Positions 36,080 to 46,872 of a DNA stretch of 64,000 nucleotides are shown here, one piece after another. Position 1 is the first letter of the stretch. Each line of letters begins with the position of its first letter. Both the position numbers and the translations under genes were made by a program. Source of the DNA: Miscanthus floridulus (Eukaryota; Streptophyta; Magnoliopsida; Poales; Poaceae); the NCBI RefSeq assembly GCF_019320115.1, contig NC_089587.1:103881861-103945860 (forward strand), read 5' to 3'. A model generated the notes under the pieces. That model was not told where the DNA came from. It did no database searches and was given only the letters and a program-made list of their open reading frames with translations.

Positions 36080-37350
36080 CACAATTGTCCAACAGATAGC
36101 AAGTTGAAATACAATGAAGCAACATATAGCACATTGGAGATGGAATGATCATTTGATATTACCACTTTGCCCAATCCTTTGACCTTGCCCTTTGAGTTAT
36201 CTCCAAATATGATTTTTTCTTGCTCATCTACTTCTTTATCTAGTGAGGTGAACATACAAGGATCTCTGATCATATATTGTGTGCAACCACTATCAATAAC
36301 CCAATGACTTCCAACGGTCTTGTAGTTCACCTACACATAAGAGATCAAGCTTTAGGAACCCAAACTTGTTGAGGGCCCTTCACCTTCTCAACAAGTGACT
36401 TTGTAACCCAAATTTTCTTAGGCCTATTCTTGTTGGGAGAACCTAAGAACATCACTTTTATCTTTCCACTAGAATCCTTTCTAAGCATGTAGTGAGCATT
36501 GAAGCAAAGGGTCTAGCATGCTTGGGCAAGGGTTGTGGTGGTGGAGTTTGGCACTCATGAGCAAAGTGGCCTTCTTGTCCACACTCAAAGCATCTCTTTG
36601 GCTATGGCTTTGGCTTTGATTATTGTTGTTGAGCTCGAGCCTTCTTCTCTTTGTTTGCCATGTACCCAATGTCACTTCTATTCATCTTCATGACGGTGTT
36701 CATTAGAAGCTCACTTTGAAGATATTTGCCTCTAGTGAACTTGCTCAATTCAATCTTGAGATACTCTTTTCACAACTTGAGCTTCTTGTTCTCTTCCTTG
36801 AGTGCATCACTACTTTTATCTTCCTTGAGTGCAACCTTGTTTCTTTCTTCCTTGAGTTTCTTGTTTTCTTCTTTTAGCTTCTCATTCTCAAGAATCAAGT
36901 CACCATCATGATCAAGATTTTCTAGCACAATGGTGTTGTGGATTTTGAACTCTTCAAACTCTTTCTTTAGCTTTTCATTGTCATACTTGAGCTTGACATA
37001 CTCATCATAGTCATTGCACTCAACCACTTGCTTGCCTTTGCCACTAGATCCTTGCTCAATGCTCTTATCAATTAAATCATCACATGATGTAGCTATATCA
37101 ATCTTAACAACATCGTTAGTAGCATCATGTGGCTCATTGGGTAAAAATTCTTGAGCAATAACAAGATTGTTATGATTAATCTTGAGAGTAGTGTATTCAT
37201 CTTTTAGCTTGTTATGGCTAGTGATGAGCTCTTTGTGCATCCACTCAAGTTTATCATGTTTATCTTTAAGCTATTTCTTAGAAGATTTGAGCTCCTTGAG
37301 TTTGGATGACATAGCATCATTTGCTTCTCTTAGCTCAACACTAGCCTTTT
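36080..37350 (-). repeat. Array copy 11 (joined to gag N-terminus)
   Basis: Protease piece 36080-36330; gag-C 36345-37350 with a one-base loss near 36505, the CTTTTCACAAC variant of copy 5 near 36770, and a stop in the coiled coil near 37274. Its right side passes without a junction into the original gag sequence (GSLLAKCEIAKKASVEL), so it occupies the ancestral position of the module. Confidence 0.9.
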
Positions 37351-37406
37351 TGGCTATCTCACATTTAGCTAAAAGAGAGCCATTCTTAATCTTAAGCTTT
37401 TCATTT

Positions 37407-38757
37407 TTAGCTCATCTTTGTAATGATCTTAGTGTATTTCTTTAGTAATTTAGCAAGATCATCATAAGTAGGTGACTCATATTCATCATCGCTATCACTA
37501 TCACTATCATCATTATGAGCATGATCATCACCACTACTATCATCATCATGTGATACCTTGCGTTCACCCTTGGCCATAAGGCATAGGTGTGTAGAGGATG
37601 ATGGCGGTGGTGACGGTGAAGATGATGAGTCAATAGCAATGGCGGCCACCTTTTTATTGTCGCTTTCATCATCGGATGATCTACTAGATGAATCAATGTC
37701 CGTAAGCCGATCACCAACGATGTAAGCCTTTCCACTCTTCTTCTTGTGGAAATCCTTCTTCTTGTCATCTCTCTTCTTGTATGACTTGTTCTTTTTCTTC
37801 TCATCTTCATCTTCATTGCTTGAGTCATCTTTCTTGCCCTTGTTTTTGTTCTTGAACTTGTCTTTCTTGGGCTTTGTGCATTGGTGAGCTAGATGACCAA
37901 GTTCTCCATAATTGTAGCAATCCATCTTGGAGATTGACTTCCTTCTAGAGCTTGTGAAAAACTTCTTCTTCTTGCCATCAAACTTGATGCCACTCTTGTT
38001 GAGCTTCTTTAGCATCTTGGCGGTCTTCTTCACCATGAGAGCAAGACTTTCATCATCAACTTCATCATTACTTGAGCTCTCATACTCAAGTCTTGCCTTG
38101 CTCTTCTCTTGGCTAGCTTTGAATGCTAAGTCTTTATCTTTCTTCTTGGTAGAGGATGAGCTATCTTGTGGAGTGATGTGCATGTACATCTCATGAGCAT
38201 TGATCTTCCCCAAGATTTGTGTCGGTGTAGCGGTGGAAAGATCACCTTGATGTAGCACGGTCACAATATGTCCATATTTATCAATGGGGAGGACACTCAA
38301 GATCTTTCTTACAACATCGGATAGTTGCATTTGAGTGAGTCTAAGCCCATTGACTTTCTCTATAAGAACATTCAAACGTGAATACATTTCATTAGCATAT
38401 TCTTTAGGAAGCATTTCAAAAGAGTTGAGCTTTTTCATGACAAGATGATAGCGTTCCTCACGCTCACTCTTAGTTTCCTCATGGAGCGCATAAACGTTTG
38501 ACCATAGTGCATGGACGTCTTTATGGTTCCTCACCCGATTGAACACATATTTGCAAAGGCCTTTAAAGATGGTGTTTCGAGCCTTTGCATTCCACTTCTC
38601 ATAATTCACCTCATCGTCTTGTAGGTTAGTAGCATCCTGAGGTTTTGGGAAGCCTTGTGAGGCGGCTCTAAGTATACCAACATCTAGAGCCTCTAGATAC
38701 GCCTCCATGCGAATTTTCCAATAAGGAAAGTCATCTCCCTCAAAGATAGGAGGAGGT
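37407..38757 (-). pseudogene. Sirevirus gag, N-terminal part
   Basis: Open for 433 codons from the first ATG (38708), and the same frame extends upstream to about 38757 (RDGPPPIFEGDDFPYWKIRM), so the true N-terminus is lost at the SINE junction. Residues 30-180 form the copia-type gag (UBN2-like) core; a first knuckle near residue 270 reads CYNYGELGHLAHQC, where the second Cys is Tyr and zinc binding is doubtful. A Lys/Asp/Ser-rich tail follows. A missing base near 37413 breaks the link to the downstream coiled coil. Confidence 0.85.
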
Positions 38758-38949
38758 CCATCCCTCAGTCTTGGGTTCGACTCCCCATGGGAGCAAATTT
38801 CAGACTGGGGTTAAAAAAATCTCCTCATCTGTCCCACGCCAAAGCCGCTGTGTAAGAGTGAGACAGGGGTCGAGGGTTCTGCCTTAAAAAGGCCTAAAGC
38901 CGGTCAATCGAGATTTTGTACACAACTTTTGTTTTTGAAAAAAAAAAAA
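38758..38949 (+). mobile_element. 5'-truncated SINE-like sequence
   Basis: GGTTCGACTCC at 38774-38784 is a perfect Pol III box B. A tRNA-unrelated body follows, with GGGGTTAAAAAAATC and GTCCCACGCCAAAGCC words typical of the plant Au-type SINE, ending in an A-rich tail (38938-38949). Box A is missing because the sequence meets the Sirevirus gag at about 38757. Family naming is from memory. Confidence 0.55.
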
Positions 38950-39163
38950 GTGGAGTGAAATGGGCCGGCCAACTAGAACAAGCCCAGGTCCACTGGATCG
39001 CTTTGACTTGCGTAGGACACTCCCGACTCCTGCCTCCTGGCCTGGGGCTTCCGCAACCGCCGCGTCGTGCCGTCGCTGCCCTGCTGCCCAAGCCTCCGGA
39101 GCTTCTAGTTCTACTAGCGGAGCCGGCTCACTCTAGCGACACCGTCGCGGCCTCCAGCCGTTT
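38950..39163 (+). promoter_or_regulatory. 5' UTR / proximal promoter of the CDKC-like gene
   Basis: Only about 214 bp separate the SINE A-tail from the start codon. The stretch is GC-rich with no TATA box, so the promoter is either TATA-less and very short or includes transposon sequence. TTTATGG at the start has T at -3, a weak initiation context. Confidence 0.4.
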
Positions 39164-42100
39164 ATGGACGGCGAGGAGGCGCCCCTGGGCGCGCTCAACC
39201 TGGCCGAGTACGCCCCCGCCGGCGCCCGCACCGTCGACTGCTACAGGCGCATCCGCAAGATCGGCGAGGGCACCTACGGGTAAGCGAGCTGAACCGAAAC
39301 CCCCTCGGCGGCACGCACGCTGGCCGGGCTAGAATTTCCCTTGCATTTTGGTCTGTTCCGCCTGAATCGTTCGCCGCGCGCTGCAATTGCAGTAGATGTT
39401 GAGTGGCCGTGGGATGGGATCGTACGGCCGGCGGCGGAGTGATGATGATCCGTTTGGTCCGTGGTTGCACGATTCATGGCGTACTTGGAGGCAATTGTCG
39501 GCGGAGACTTTGTGTAGGCCATCGCTTGTTGGTGGAGCAACTGTGCTTTTGTTGTTTCGTCCTAGATGCCATCAGGTGTTGGGCATCATTAAAGCTTTAC
39601 TCAATTAGTTTGTTGCTTAGGGTTCCTTCGGTAGTGTTGGATAATATAGGTAGGTATTTCTGTCAGAATGCCTGAATTGTTAGGCAGGCGTATACAGTTC
39701 TGATGTATAGCAACCATGGAAACTTTATCTATGTATATAATGCAGCTAGGTAATGTCCTTTTATTTTAATCTGATGAAAGGGGGGAAATCCCATAACATC
39801 TGGTACTAACCTGATTATATGCATTTTACCAGGAATTTCACTTATTTATGCTTATATACAACTTTGCTCTGTTGCGTCAGCTTTTATCTTTTTGGACATC
39901 GTGAGTCCTAACAGTGCTGTTCGTCCTAGATGCCGTCATTTATTGGGCATCCTGAAAGCTATAATCATTTAGTTAGTTGCTTAGGGTTCCTTCGTTAGTG
40001 TTGGACAATATAGGTAGGTATGTCTGTCAGAATGCTTGAAGTGTTAGGCCTGCATATGCATTAAGTTCTGATGTATAGCAATCATGAAAACTTTATCTAT
40101 GTATATACTGCAGCTAGTTAATGTCCTTTTATTTTAATCTGATGAAAGGGAGAATATCCCATAACATCTGGTATTAACCTGATTATATGCATTTTACCAG
40201 GAATTTCACTTATTTATGCTTACAACTTTGCTCTGTTGCGTCAGCTTTTATCTTTTTGGACATCCTGAGTCCTAATAGTGCCGTTTTCTCTAGTACGATT
40301 TTCCCATGATAAGCTTTTATCTGTAGAAATCATATTTCTGGAATTCATATCTCGATATGTTGGGGCACATTAGGTCAGCAGAAAGATTTTCACCAAGTAG
40401 ATAATCTGATAATCAAGATATGTTGTCACATTCCCCTGTTCAACCAATTCTTTTCTAGAAAACAGCTTATGATGATGAGTTGGAGACACTATGAGATCTA
40501 GCTTCCATGCAACTCCACGTGGATAGCTCAGTATAGAATTTTGTGTGTATATTAGAAAAATGATGTTTTATGTGTTTCAGCAGTAGTTCAGGTTAAGTAT
40601 CAGGCACCAGTATGTTCTTATGTTTTCGATTCTCCCCCTTCACTTGGCCATTCGTTTGCTTTTTACTGGAACTAGAGTCAAATCCAGAGCTTGCTCCCTT
40701 TGTCCAAAAGAAAGAAATTTTCACTTTTAAAAGTATATATCATTGTTTATATCCTATAATTTATAGCCTTGAACCTCTTTATCCTGGAAATATATTTTAA
40801 GCATATGCACTGAAAATGTAAGGTTTTGCAATTTGCTTTCAGTTGGTAACTTAGTATTTGAATCTTGCGTTTTTCTTTTCTTTCTGTTTTGACTATTGTA
40901 AAATACTCCCTCTGAGAGGGTCTGATACTCTGATTGTATTCAGTGGAACGTAAATAAAATAGTGCCTACCTTTTATTCTGTATCTAAAATGGTTAATAGG
41001 GGCAAGTACTTCCATTGCAAATTTGATTATGCACTGTGCAACACGCAAGGTGTATGAAGATGCAAAAGATCAAATCTCTTGAGAATTTTTTTTTTTTTTT
41101 TGCATTCTTGTAGAATCAATAGAGCCATTAGTAGTCTTCCGCACTGACAATAATTTATAGTCCTTTCTGAACCCCTACTTTTACTGAATCAGGTGGACTA
41201 TAATGGTCTTCCATTATGTCTTAAGATCTTTGAAATAACCTGCTAAACAAGGCTCTTTGAAATAACAACGGTTAAATTTTCAGTCTTGATGTTCTTTCTT
41301 GTCCTTAGGATTATTTCATGATAAGAAAATGTAATAAAGGAGATCTGCCATATTTTCATTAGTTTTATTTGATCTGCCAGGGCATTTTACTACTACACGA
41401 ATATCTATGGTCTATCTAACCGCCTAATTTGTCACTGTCATGTCTTTTCCTACAAATCTCAGCGAGGTATTTGAAGCTGTGGATATTATTACTGGGGAAA
41501 GAGCAGCACTTAAGAAAATAAAACTGGATGATGGCAAAGAAGGGGTAAGCTTTATGATCTCAACAAAGTTAATAAGACTCAAGCACATTGTTTTGTGCAC
41601 GTTATAGACCCCTCTGAACTATTCAGTACCTCTGTAGTTTCCACGCCAAATCTTGCGTGAGATTAAACTATTAAAAAAGCTGGATCATGAGAACATCATC
41701 AGATTGAAAGAGATTGTAGTATCTCCTGGTAACAAATGTTCATCTAGTCATTTCTAGATATATAATAGAGTGCATTAGTATAATGACATTGCTTAACCAT
41801 TTATTTAAAAAATTTCTCAGGTTCTGCACATGGAACAGGCGGATCAGGTATAGTATCACTCAGTTCTCTTTTGTTTTATTGCTTATATTCTTTATTAATG
41901 TAGCTCATGCTGATGGATTTAATATTTTCCCTGTTAATTGATTTTTACCTGCATATAATTTTATCTTGTGGACTGTGCAGATGATCACATCTATAGGGGA
42001 GATATCTACATGGTGTTTGAATACATGGACCATGATTTGAAGAAAGTATTGCACCATAGTACCCCATCCCAAGTCAAGGTACTCAAGTGTACTCCTTCCA

Positions 42101-45100
42101 TCCATAAATCTTGCGCACATTTCTCTTCACATTTTTTCTAGCAATCTAAGGCATGGTTTGCTTCCCTATGCATGTTTTTTGTTGTTTTTTGTCAGTAGTG
42201 CCTCTGTTAACTCTAAGTTTGCTGCATGTTATTAGCAATGTTGGTTGCTGTGTTAGCCACTAGTAATCACATATGAATGTATGCTGCTGCTTCATGGTCC
42301 ATTTTCTAGGGGTGGAGCCAGTATTTGGGCATCATGAGGGTCATATCATATCACATATGCTTATACTGATTTTGGCTAGAACATAGATAATAACAAGCAA
42401 ATGAGTGCATGTTTTTCACTTTTGCAATACAAAGAAAGTTATCTGTCCTAAATAGCTCAAAACATAGCAGAACATAACAAGATAGCATATGTCACATTAG
42501 GATGTTCAGCAGCATGGGAGCTTGGAACAGTTAATTCAGTAGCTTGATCATTTGTCACCTTATGATTTTCAGCAGAATGGGGGCTTGAAACAACTGGCTT
42601 ATAAAGCTACAAATGGTCTTCAACCTCCTGTTCATCTTGGCTAAACAATGAATCAAGTGATCAACTAAAGACAATAAAAATAATTCTAAATTAAAGAGAA
42701 AAAAGGGATATATATAATTGAGTTAGCCCTAGCCCCACCCGACTATTAATCTAATTATAAAGCATGTTGCAATTGGAAACTAAATTCATATGAAGGGAGT
42801 GTGAAGCATACCTTCTGGAGTACTCCTACATGAATTCACAGCCCTAGTGCTGCATTCCACTGCACATTGCAACACACGCTGCCCTGGCTAGTGGAGTGTA
42901 GGCACGTGAGCGGGGCCGCAGGGGTGAGTCGAAGAAAGGAGAGGAAGTTGAAGTGTCACAGTCAAACAAAGTGGTGTGGAACAGCACAAATAGTTCTGCC
43001 TGGCTTGGTTGGGCTTATTCTCAATCCTCCATGGATGCACCACAAATGTCAAGAAAACAGTAATAACATCATTGGAAACAAAGATTGATGTACCTATTGG
43101 CGACTTAGATGTCATCCCTAGTATCCATGGACAAGGGTGAAAAACAAGAAGCAGCCATTGGCTTTGGTGAGATGTCGTCCCAGACTCCATGGAATCTGAG
43201 ATGACTAAGATGAAGCCCTCATGAGCGATGGCGAGGTCGTCCCTGATTGCCTGGACAGTGGTGAAGGCTGCAGAGCTCATGGGCTTATGCTGATGCACCA
43301 GTACCAGTGACCTCTATATTTGTTATTTTGTTCTCATCCATGCATAAGTGGCAGGAATCTAATTTCTCATCCAAAACGGCATTGTGTGGCCTCTAATTTT
43401 CCATTCAAATTTTCATTATGTGCCAGTTGGCTTCAAATTTTCAGAAAAAAAAAAACTTTTGGGGCAGGGCATAGCCTAGCTTGAGTTACCAGATCCCTTT
43501 TAGATGCCTTGACGTATTGTTATGTGTCTGTGCACTAAACATGCATGCAAGTGCCATGAAATAATGCATTTTACTCAAGGACTTGGGGAAATAAGTCATT
43601 TTGAGTGAATCCTTGATTTAGGCACTGAAGAGAAACATACCCAAGAATTACTGAAAAAATTATGGATTAACAGTGAGATATGTCATTAATCATTAGTGTG
43701 TTTCTTCAAATAACCAATTATTGATGCAAATTTTCATTTCTTCAGGTTTATATGGGGCAGCTGCTAAAAGGATTGCAGTACTGCCATGTCAACAATGTAC
43801 TTCATCGGGATATCAAAGGTTTTCGCTTTTTTAGATTTAACTTGAAATTTTCCATCTCTGGTCATTTGTGCCTTCGACACCATTTTCTCTGACTATGTTT
43901 GGATCTCATATTTGCCTGTTTATTGAATTGTTTGTAGGGGCTAATCTTTTAATAACTGGTGGTAAGTTGTTAAAACTCGCAGATTTTGGCCTTGCAAGGC
44001 TGTTCACTAGAGATGGAACTTTAACAAATCATGTCATCACTTTATGGTACCGGTAAGTGGAATGGGGAAAAGAACATCATAACACATTTGTTTGGGCCAA
44101 AACCTTTTTACCCCCTTATACTAACACAACTTTTTCCATGAATATGTGCTGATGTGGACATCATTACAAACTGTTCATAGACCCCCTGAGTTGCTTCTTG
44201 GTGCCACAAGTTATGCTGAACCTGTGGATATTTGGTCTGTTGGTTGCATATTCGCGGAATTTTTACTCAAGAAACCATTATTTCCTGGCAGATCCGAGGT
44301 ATGATGCTTACACTTCTCTCCTTTGTGCTCTTGCTCCTGGTGCTATTTTTCCTATAATAAGTGAATTATTATTTACATGAAATTTGGTTTTGTGAACATT
44401 GAACATGATGAGTTTTTGTGTTGTAAACGAGGAATATCACGTGGGATTAGATTGATTGATTGCCAAGTACAGGATACATGTGTATCAACCACAGGGTGTG
44501 CCAGAGCTAGAGGCTGCAGTAACCCTAGGTGCATGGGCCTTAGGCCAACCATGGCATAGACCTAACCAGCCCACTAACAGCCTGTCTAACAGGCATGACC
44601 CACAAATACAGCAATTTGTGCGTATTTATCTATTTTATTACTGTTATATGATCCCTGTCTTTCCTACTTTGTTCTATTATGCATTTTCTGTTACGCTGAT
44701 ATTTTGTTAGATGTACATATCTATGCTGTATATTTTCCCACTATTGTAAGGGGTTTAGTGCATATTGTACAGAACCTTGTCTTCCCCTTTGGGGACTGCA
44801 ATACAATGTGAGTTTGCATTTCCGAACATGGTAACAAATTGTGATGCTCATACTTGCACCATTAAAGACACACTCATTCCTGTGCTTCCAAATCTCCCAG
44901 GCCACCAGGGTAATGAGTGAATTAAGCCCTTTTTTCATCTCCTTAGGCACATCCTTGATTGCCTGGTACCACCAACTTGAAAATTTGCTAGTAGAAACCG
45001 GACTGATGGAGCTCAACCCAATCTCTGAAGAATAATAAACCAGACCTATCTAGCAAAGACGCAAGAGATCAACAAATGCTGGGTGGACTCTCCTGCCTGA

Positions 45101-46872
45101 TCACAAAGAAGGCTGCTGGATGAGGGAGTCCTTTTTTTGCTAGACGATCACCAGTCCAGCATCTATTGTTGGTTGCAGGCCAAATGAAGAACTTGCAATG
45201 TTGAGGAGCCCAGCTCTTCCAAATCTTTTCCATGGAGCAAAGCGAATGGAGCCAAGAAAGTAAGCATTATAGGCTGATTTGCTAGAATAAATACCAGACC
45301 TGGTGAGCTTCCATCGGTGCTGATCTTCAACCCCCTCTCGCAGCAACATATTATGAACCAAATCCCATAGCAAGAGGTACTCTCTCAGGACCAGGACAAA
45401 GAGTCAGAGAGTGTACCTTTAATATCTGAGACCCTATGGCAGGTCTTCAAAGCCTGCGCAACCGTGTGCTGTTTTATGACTCTCTTAGGGATTGTTTTGA
45501 AAAGATTAGGTGCCAGCTGCCCAGCTCAGAAACTGTATTTCCTCGCAGCCACCTATTGGACCAGAACAGGATGCTTTCCCCATTACCAACTATCCACAAC
45601 CTTGAAAAGAGCCTGAGCATTTTTGAGGGATTTGAATAGGTAATCCTGCCCAAGGTGAGAACTGTCTGTCTTGTCAAGCCAAAGCCACCTAATGCGGAGA
45701 GGCCATCCTAAATACTCCAGATCATGAATACCAAGCCCTCCATATTGTAGTGGCATTGACTCGATTCCAGGAAACCAGACAGTTTCCACCATTCGCTTTT
45801 TCTTGAACAAGTCAATCTTCTCTTGATTAATCAAGTCCGTAGATGCATCTATTCATCTCTTATGACAAGATTATTTCCATCAAATAGCACATCTTTGAAA
45901 GAGGGATTTTATTTCTTTAGACCATCAGAGTTCAGTACTTTTTTAAGACCACCTTTAGGCAAATGTGGATGTTAGTAACTTAGTATTATGGTTTCATGTG
46001 TTATATTTTACTGTCAGTTAGGATCTTGAACTTATTGAATTGATCTGTTGTATTTTTCTTACTTTTCCCAGTTTGTCCATTGATTTCTGTTTGTGTTGGA
46101 TATCCTAGTAATAAAACACACTAATTGCTATTTTCATGTTTTCACTTATAGTCAGCTCCTATAACTCTTTACTCATGAGCATGGCAACACCTTTCTTTAC
46201 AATATTTCCTCGAATATGGATGAGTAGTTTCAGGTTATTGACATCATTCAACTTTTCTTATTTTGTTATGTTTATGCTTGAAACCTTGACAGAAGCTTGT
46301 GTTTTGTTTTAGCAAGAGCAGTTATCGAAAATATTTGAACTGTGTGGATCTCCAAACGAGGAAAATTGGCCAGGTGTTTCCAAGCTACCATTGTATAAGA
46401 CTATGACTATCCGTCCTGCGACTCCTACCAAACGAAGCCTGAGAGATATGTTGCAGAAGTAATCCACTGACTGTATTTCTTACGTGTAGGTATTTAGTGT
46501 GGTCACTATTTTTTTTTATGTTTGAATTTAATATATCAAAAAAATCTTTTCAGCTTTGACTGTCATGCTGTTGAATTAATTGAACGAATGTTGATCCTTA
46601 ATCCTTCACAGGTATGTTGCTCTTATGTTTCACACATCTATCTTTCAACATTTGCTTTGTTATCTGAGATTCAATATCAGGCATGCTGACTAATGCAAAC
46701 TCCATATCAGCATATTCATGACTACTAGTGTTTTTTTAGGTGGGTCAATGGACCTGCTATACGCATCTCAACTATTTGAAAAATGCTGGAAATGGTCTAA
46801 TAATCGGTGTGTCTTTGTTTGCAGAGGATTTCTGCACAAGATGCTCTTGGTGCGGCATACTTCATCAACTAA
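39164..46872 (+). CDS. CDKC: C-type cyclin-dependent kinase, CDKC-3-like
   Basis: Eleven exons: 39164-39279, 41463-41544, 41638-41728, 41821-41847, 41981-42078, 43746-43818, 43938-44052, 44181-44298, 46313-46458, 46554-46611, 46825-46872. All introns are GT-AG and the joined frame of 323 codons has no stop. Landmarks: Gly loop GEGTYGEVFE (35-43), catalytic Lys56, C-helix PRQILRE (68-74), HRD 158-160, DFG 178-180, T-loop Thr192 in [16 protein letters not shown]. CDKCs pair with cyclin T and phosphorylate the RNA polymerase II tail in the nucleus. The short form lacks the C-terminal extension of canonical CDKC (about 500 residues); length and sequence suit the rice CDKC-3 type. Intron 8 holds a LINE, intron 1 a duplication, and transposons lie 200 bp upstream. 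Confidence 0.92.
39557..40286 (+). repeat. Direct tandem duplication in CDKC intron 1
   Basis: Two head-to-tail copies with a period of 364 bp, beginning TCGTCCTAGATGCC at 39557 and 39921. They stay aligned over the whole length with scattered substitutions and a few small indels. The unit itself is non-coding and not a transposon I recognise. Confidence 0.9.
42308..42740. mobile_element. Possible MITE in CDKC intron 5
   Basis: GGGTGGAGCCAG at the left and the reverse complement of GGGTGGGGCTAG at the right form imperfect inverted ends. The same end motif bounds a candidate at 57946-58155. Target duplication not resolved. Confidence 0.35.
42741..43745 (+). other. Rest of CDKC intron 5
   Basis: No exon-like or element-like sequence recognised. 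Short open frames on both strands (42867-43298) overlap and have no domain. An A run occurs at about 43445-43456. Confidence 0.4.
44700..45850 (-). pseudogene. 5'-truncated LINE fragment in CDKC intron 8
   Basis: Antisense to the host gene. Minus-strand frames give the C-terminal part of an L1-type ORF2: [23 protein letters not shown] (two pieces), [21 protein letters not shown], the zf-RVT part [21 protein letters not shown], and [18 protein letters not shown]. Stops and shifts separate them. The reverse transcriptase core is absent. No clear poly(A) or target duplication was found. It belongs to a different LINE lineage from the fragment at 5181-6760. Confidence 0.75.

Larger units (their letters stand above)
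22799..37350 (-). repeat. Tandem array of 11 gag-C/protease modules
   Basis: The segment from KASVELREAN (gag coiled coil), through the CCHC knuckle CFECGQEGHFAHEC, to the protease end at NNLYLV is repeated head to tail. Using the word TTAGGAACCC at the gag end as landmark (23171, 24328, 25707, 27076, 28458, 29848, 31236, 32619, 34000, 35179, 36352), spacings are 1157, 1379, 1369, 1382, 1390, 1388, 1383, 1381, 1179 and 1173 bp. Long units join protease to gag at CTTTT/CCACTAG; short units join at CTCAAGTT/CACAATTG and lack about 210 bp. Copies look roughly 95% alike by eye. Confidence 0.95.
11934..38757 (-). mobile_element. Sirevirus (Ty1/copia) retrotransposon, 5'-truncated and degenerate
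   Basis: On the minus strand the order is gag (38757-37407), amplified gagC-protease array (37350-22799), pol (23149-19926), spacer, env-like ORF (18389-14062), polypurine tracts and one LTR (13557-11934). PR-IN-RT-RH order marks Ty1/copia. The long gag with coiled coil, the ORF after pol, repeated purine tracts and palindrome-rich LTRs mark Sirevirus. It lacks a 5' LTR and primer-binding site and has many stops and frameshifts, so it cannot move on its own. About 1.8 kb is a nested solo LTR and about 14.5 kb is internal tandem repeat. Confidence 0.88.

Noticed and set aside
23534..36911. Recurring plus-strand frames of 61 and 71 codons (Leu/Ser-rich)
   Set aside because: They are antisense shadows of the gag coiled coil; their repetition only mirrors the array.
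22799..37350. CRISPR array or centromeric satellite
   Set aside because: Units are 1.2-1.4 kb, encode gag and protease pieces, and lie between gag and pol of one element; there are no short repeats with unique spacers and no satellite elsewhere.
38774..38784. tRNA gene
   Set aside because: Box B is present but no box A, acceptor stem or cloverleaf; better explained as a SINE.
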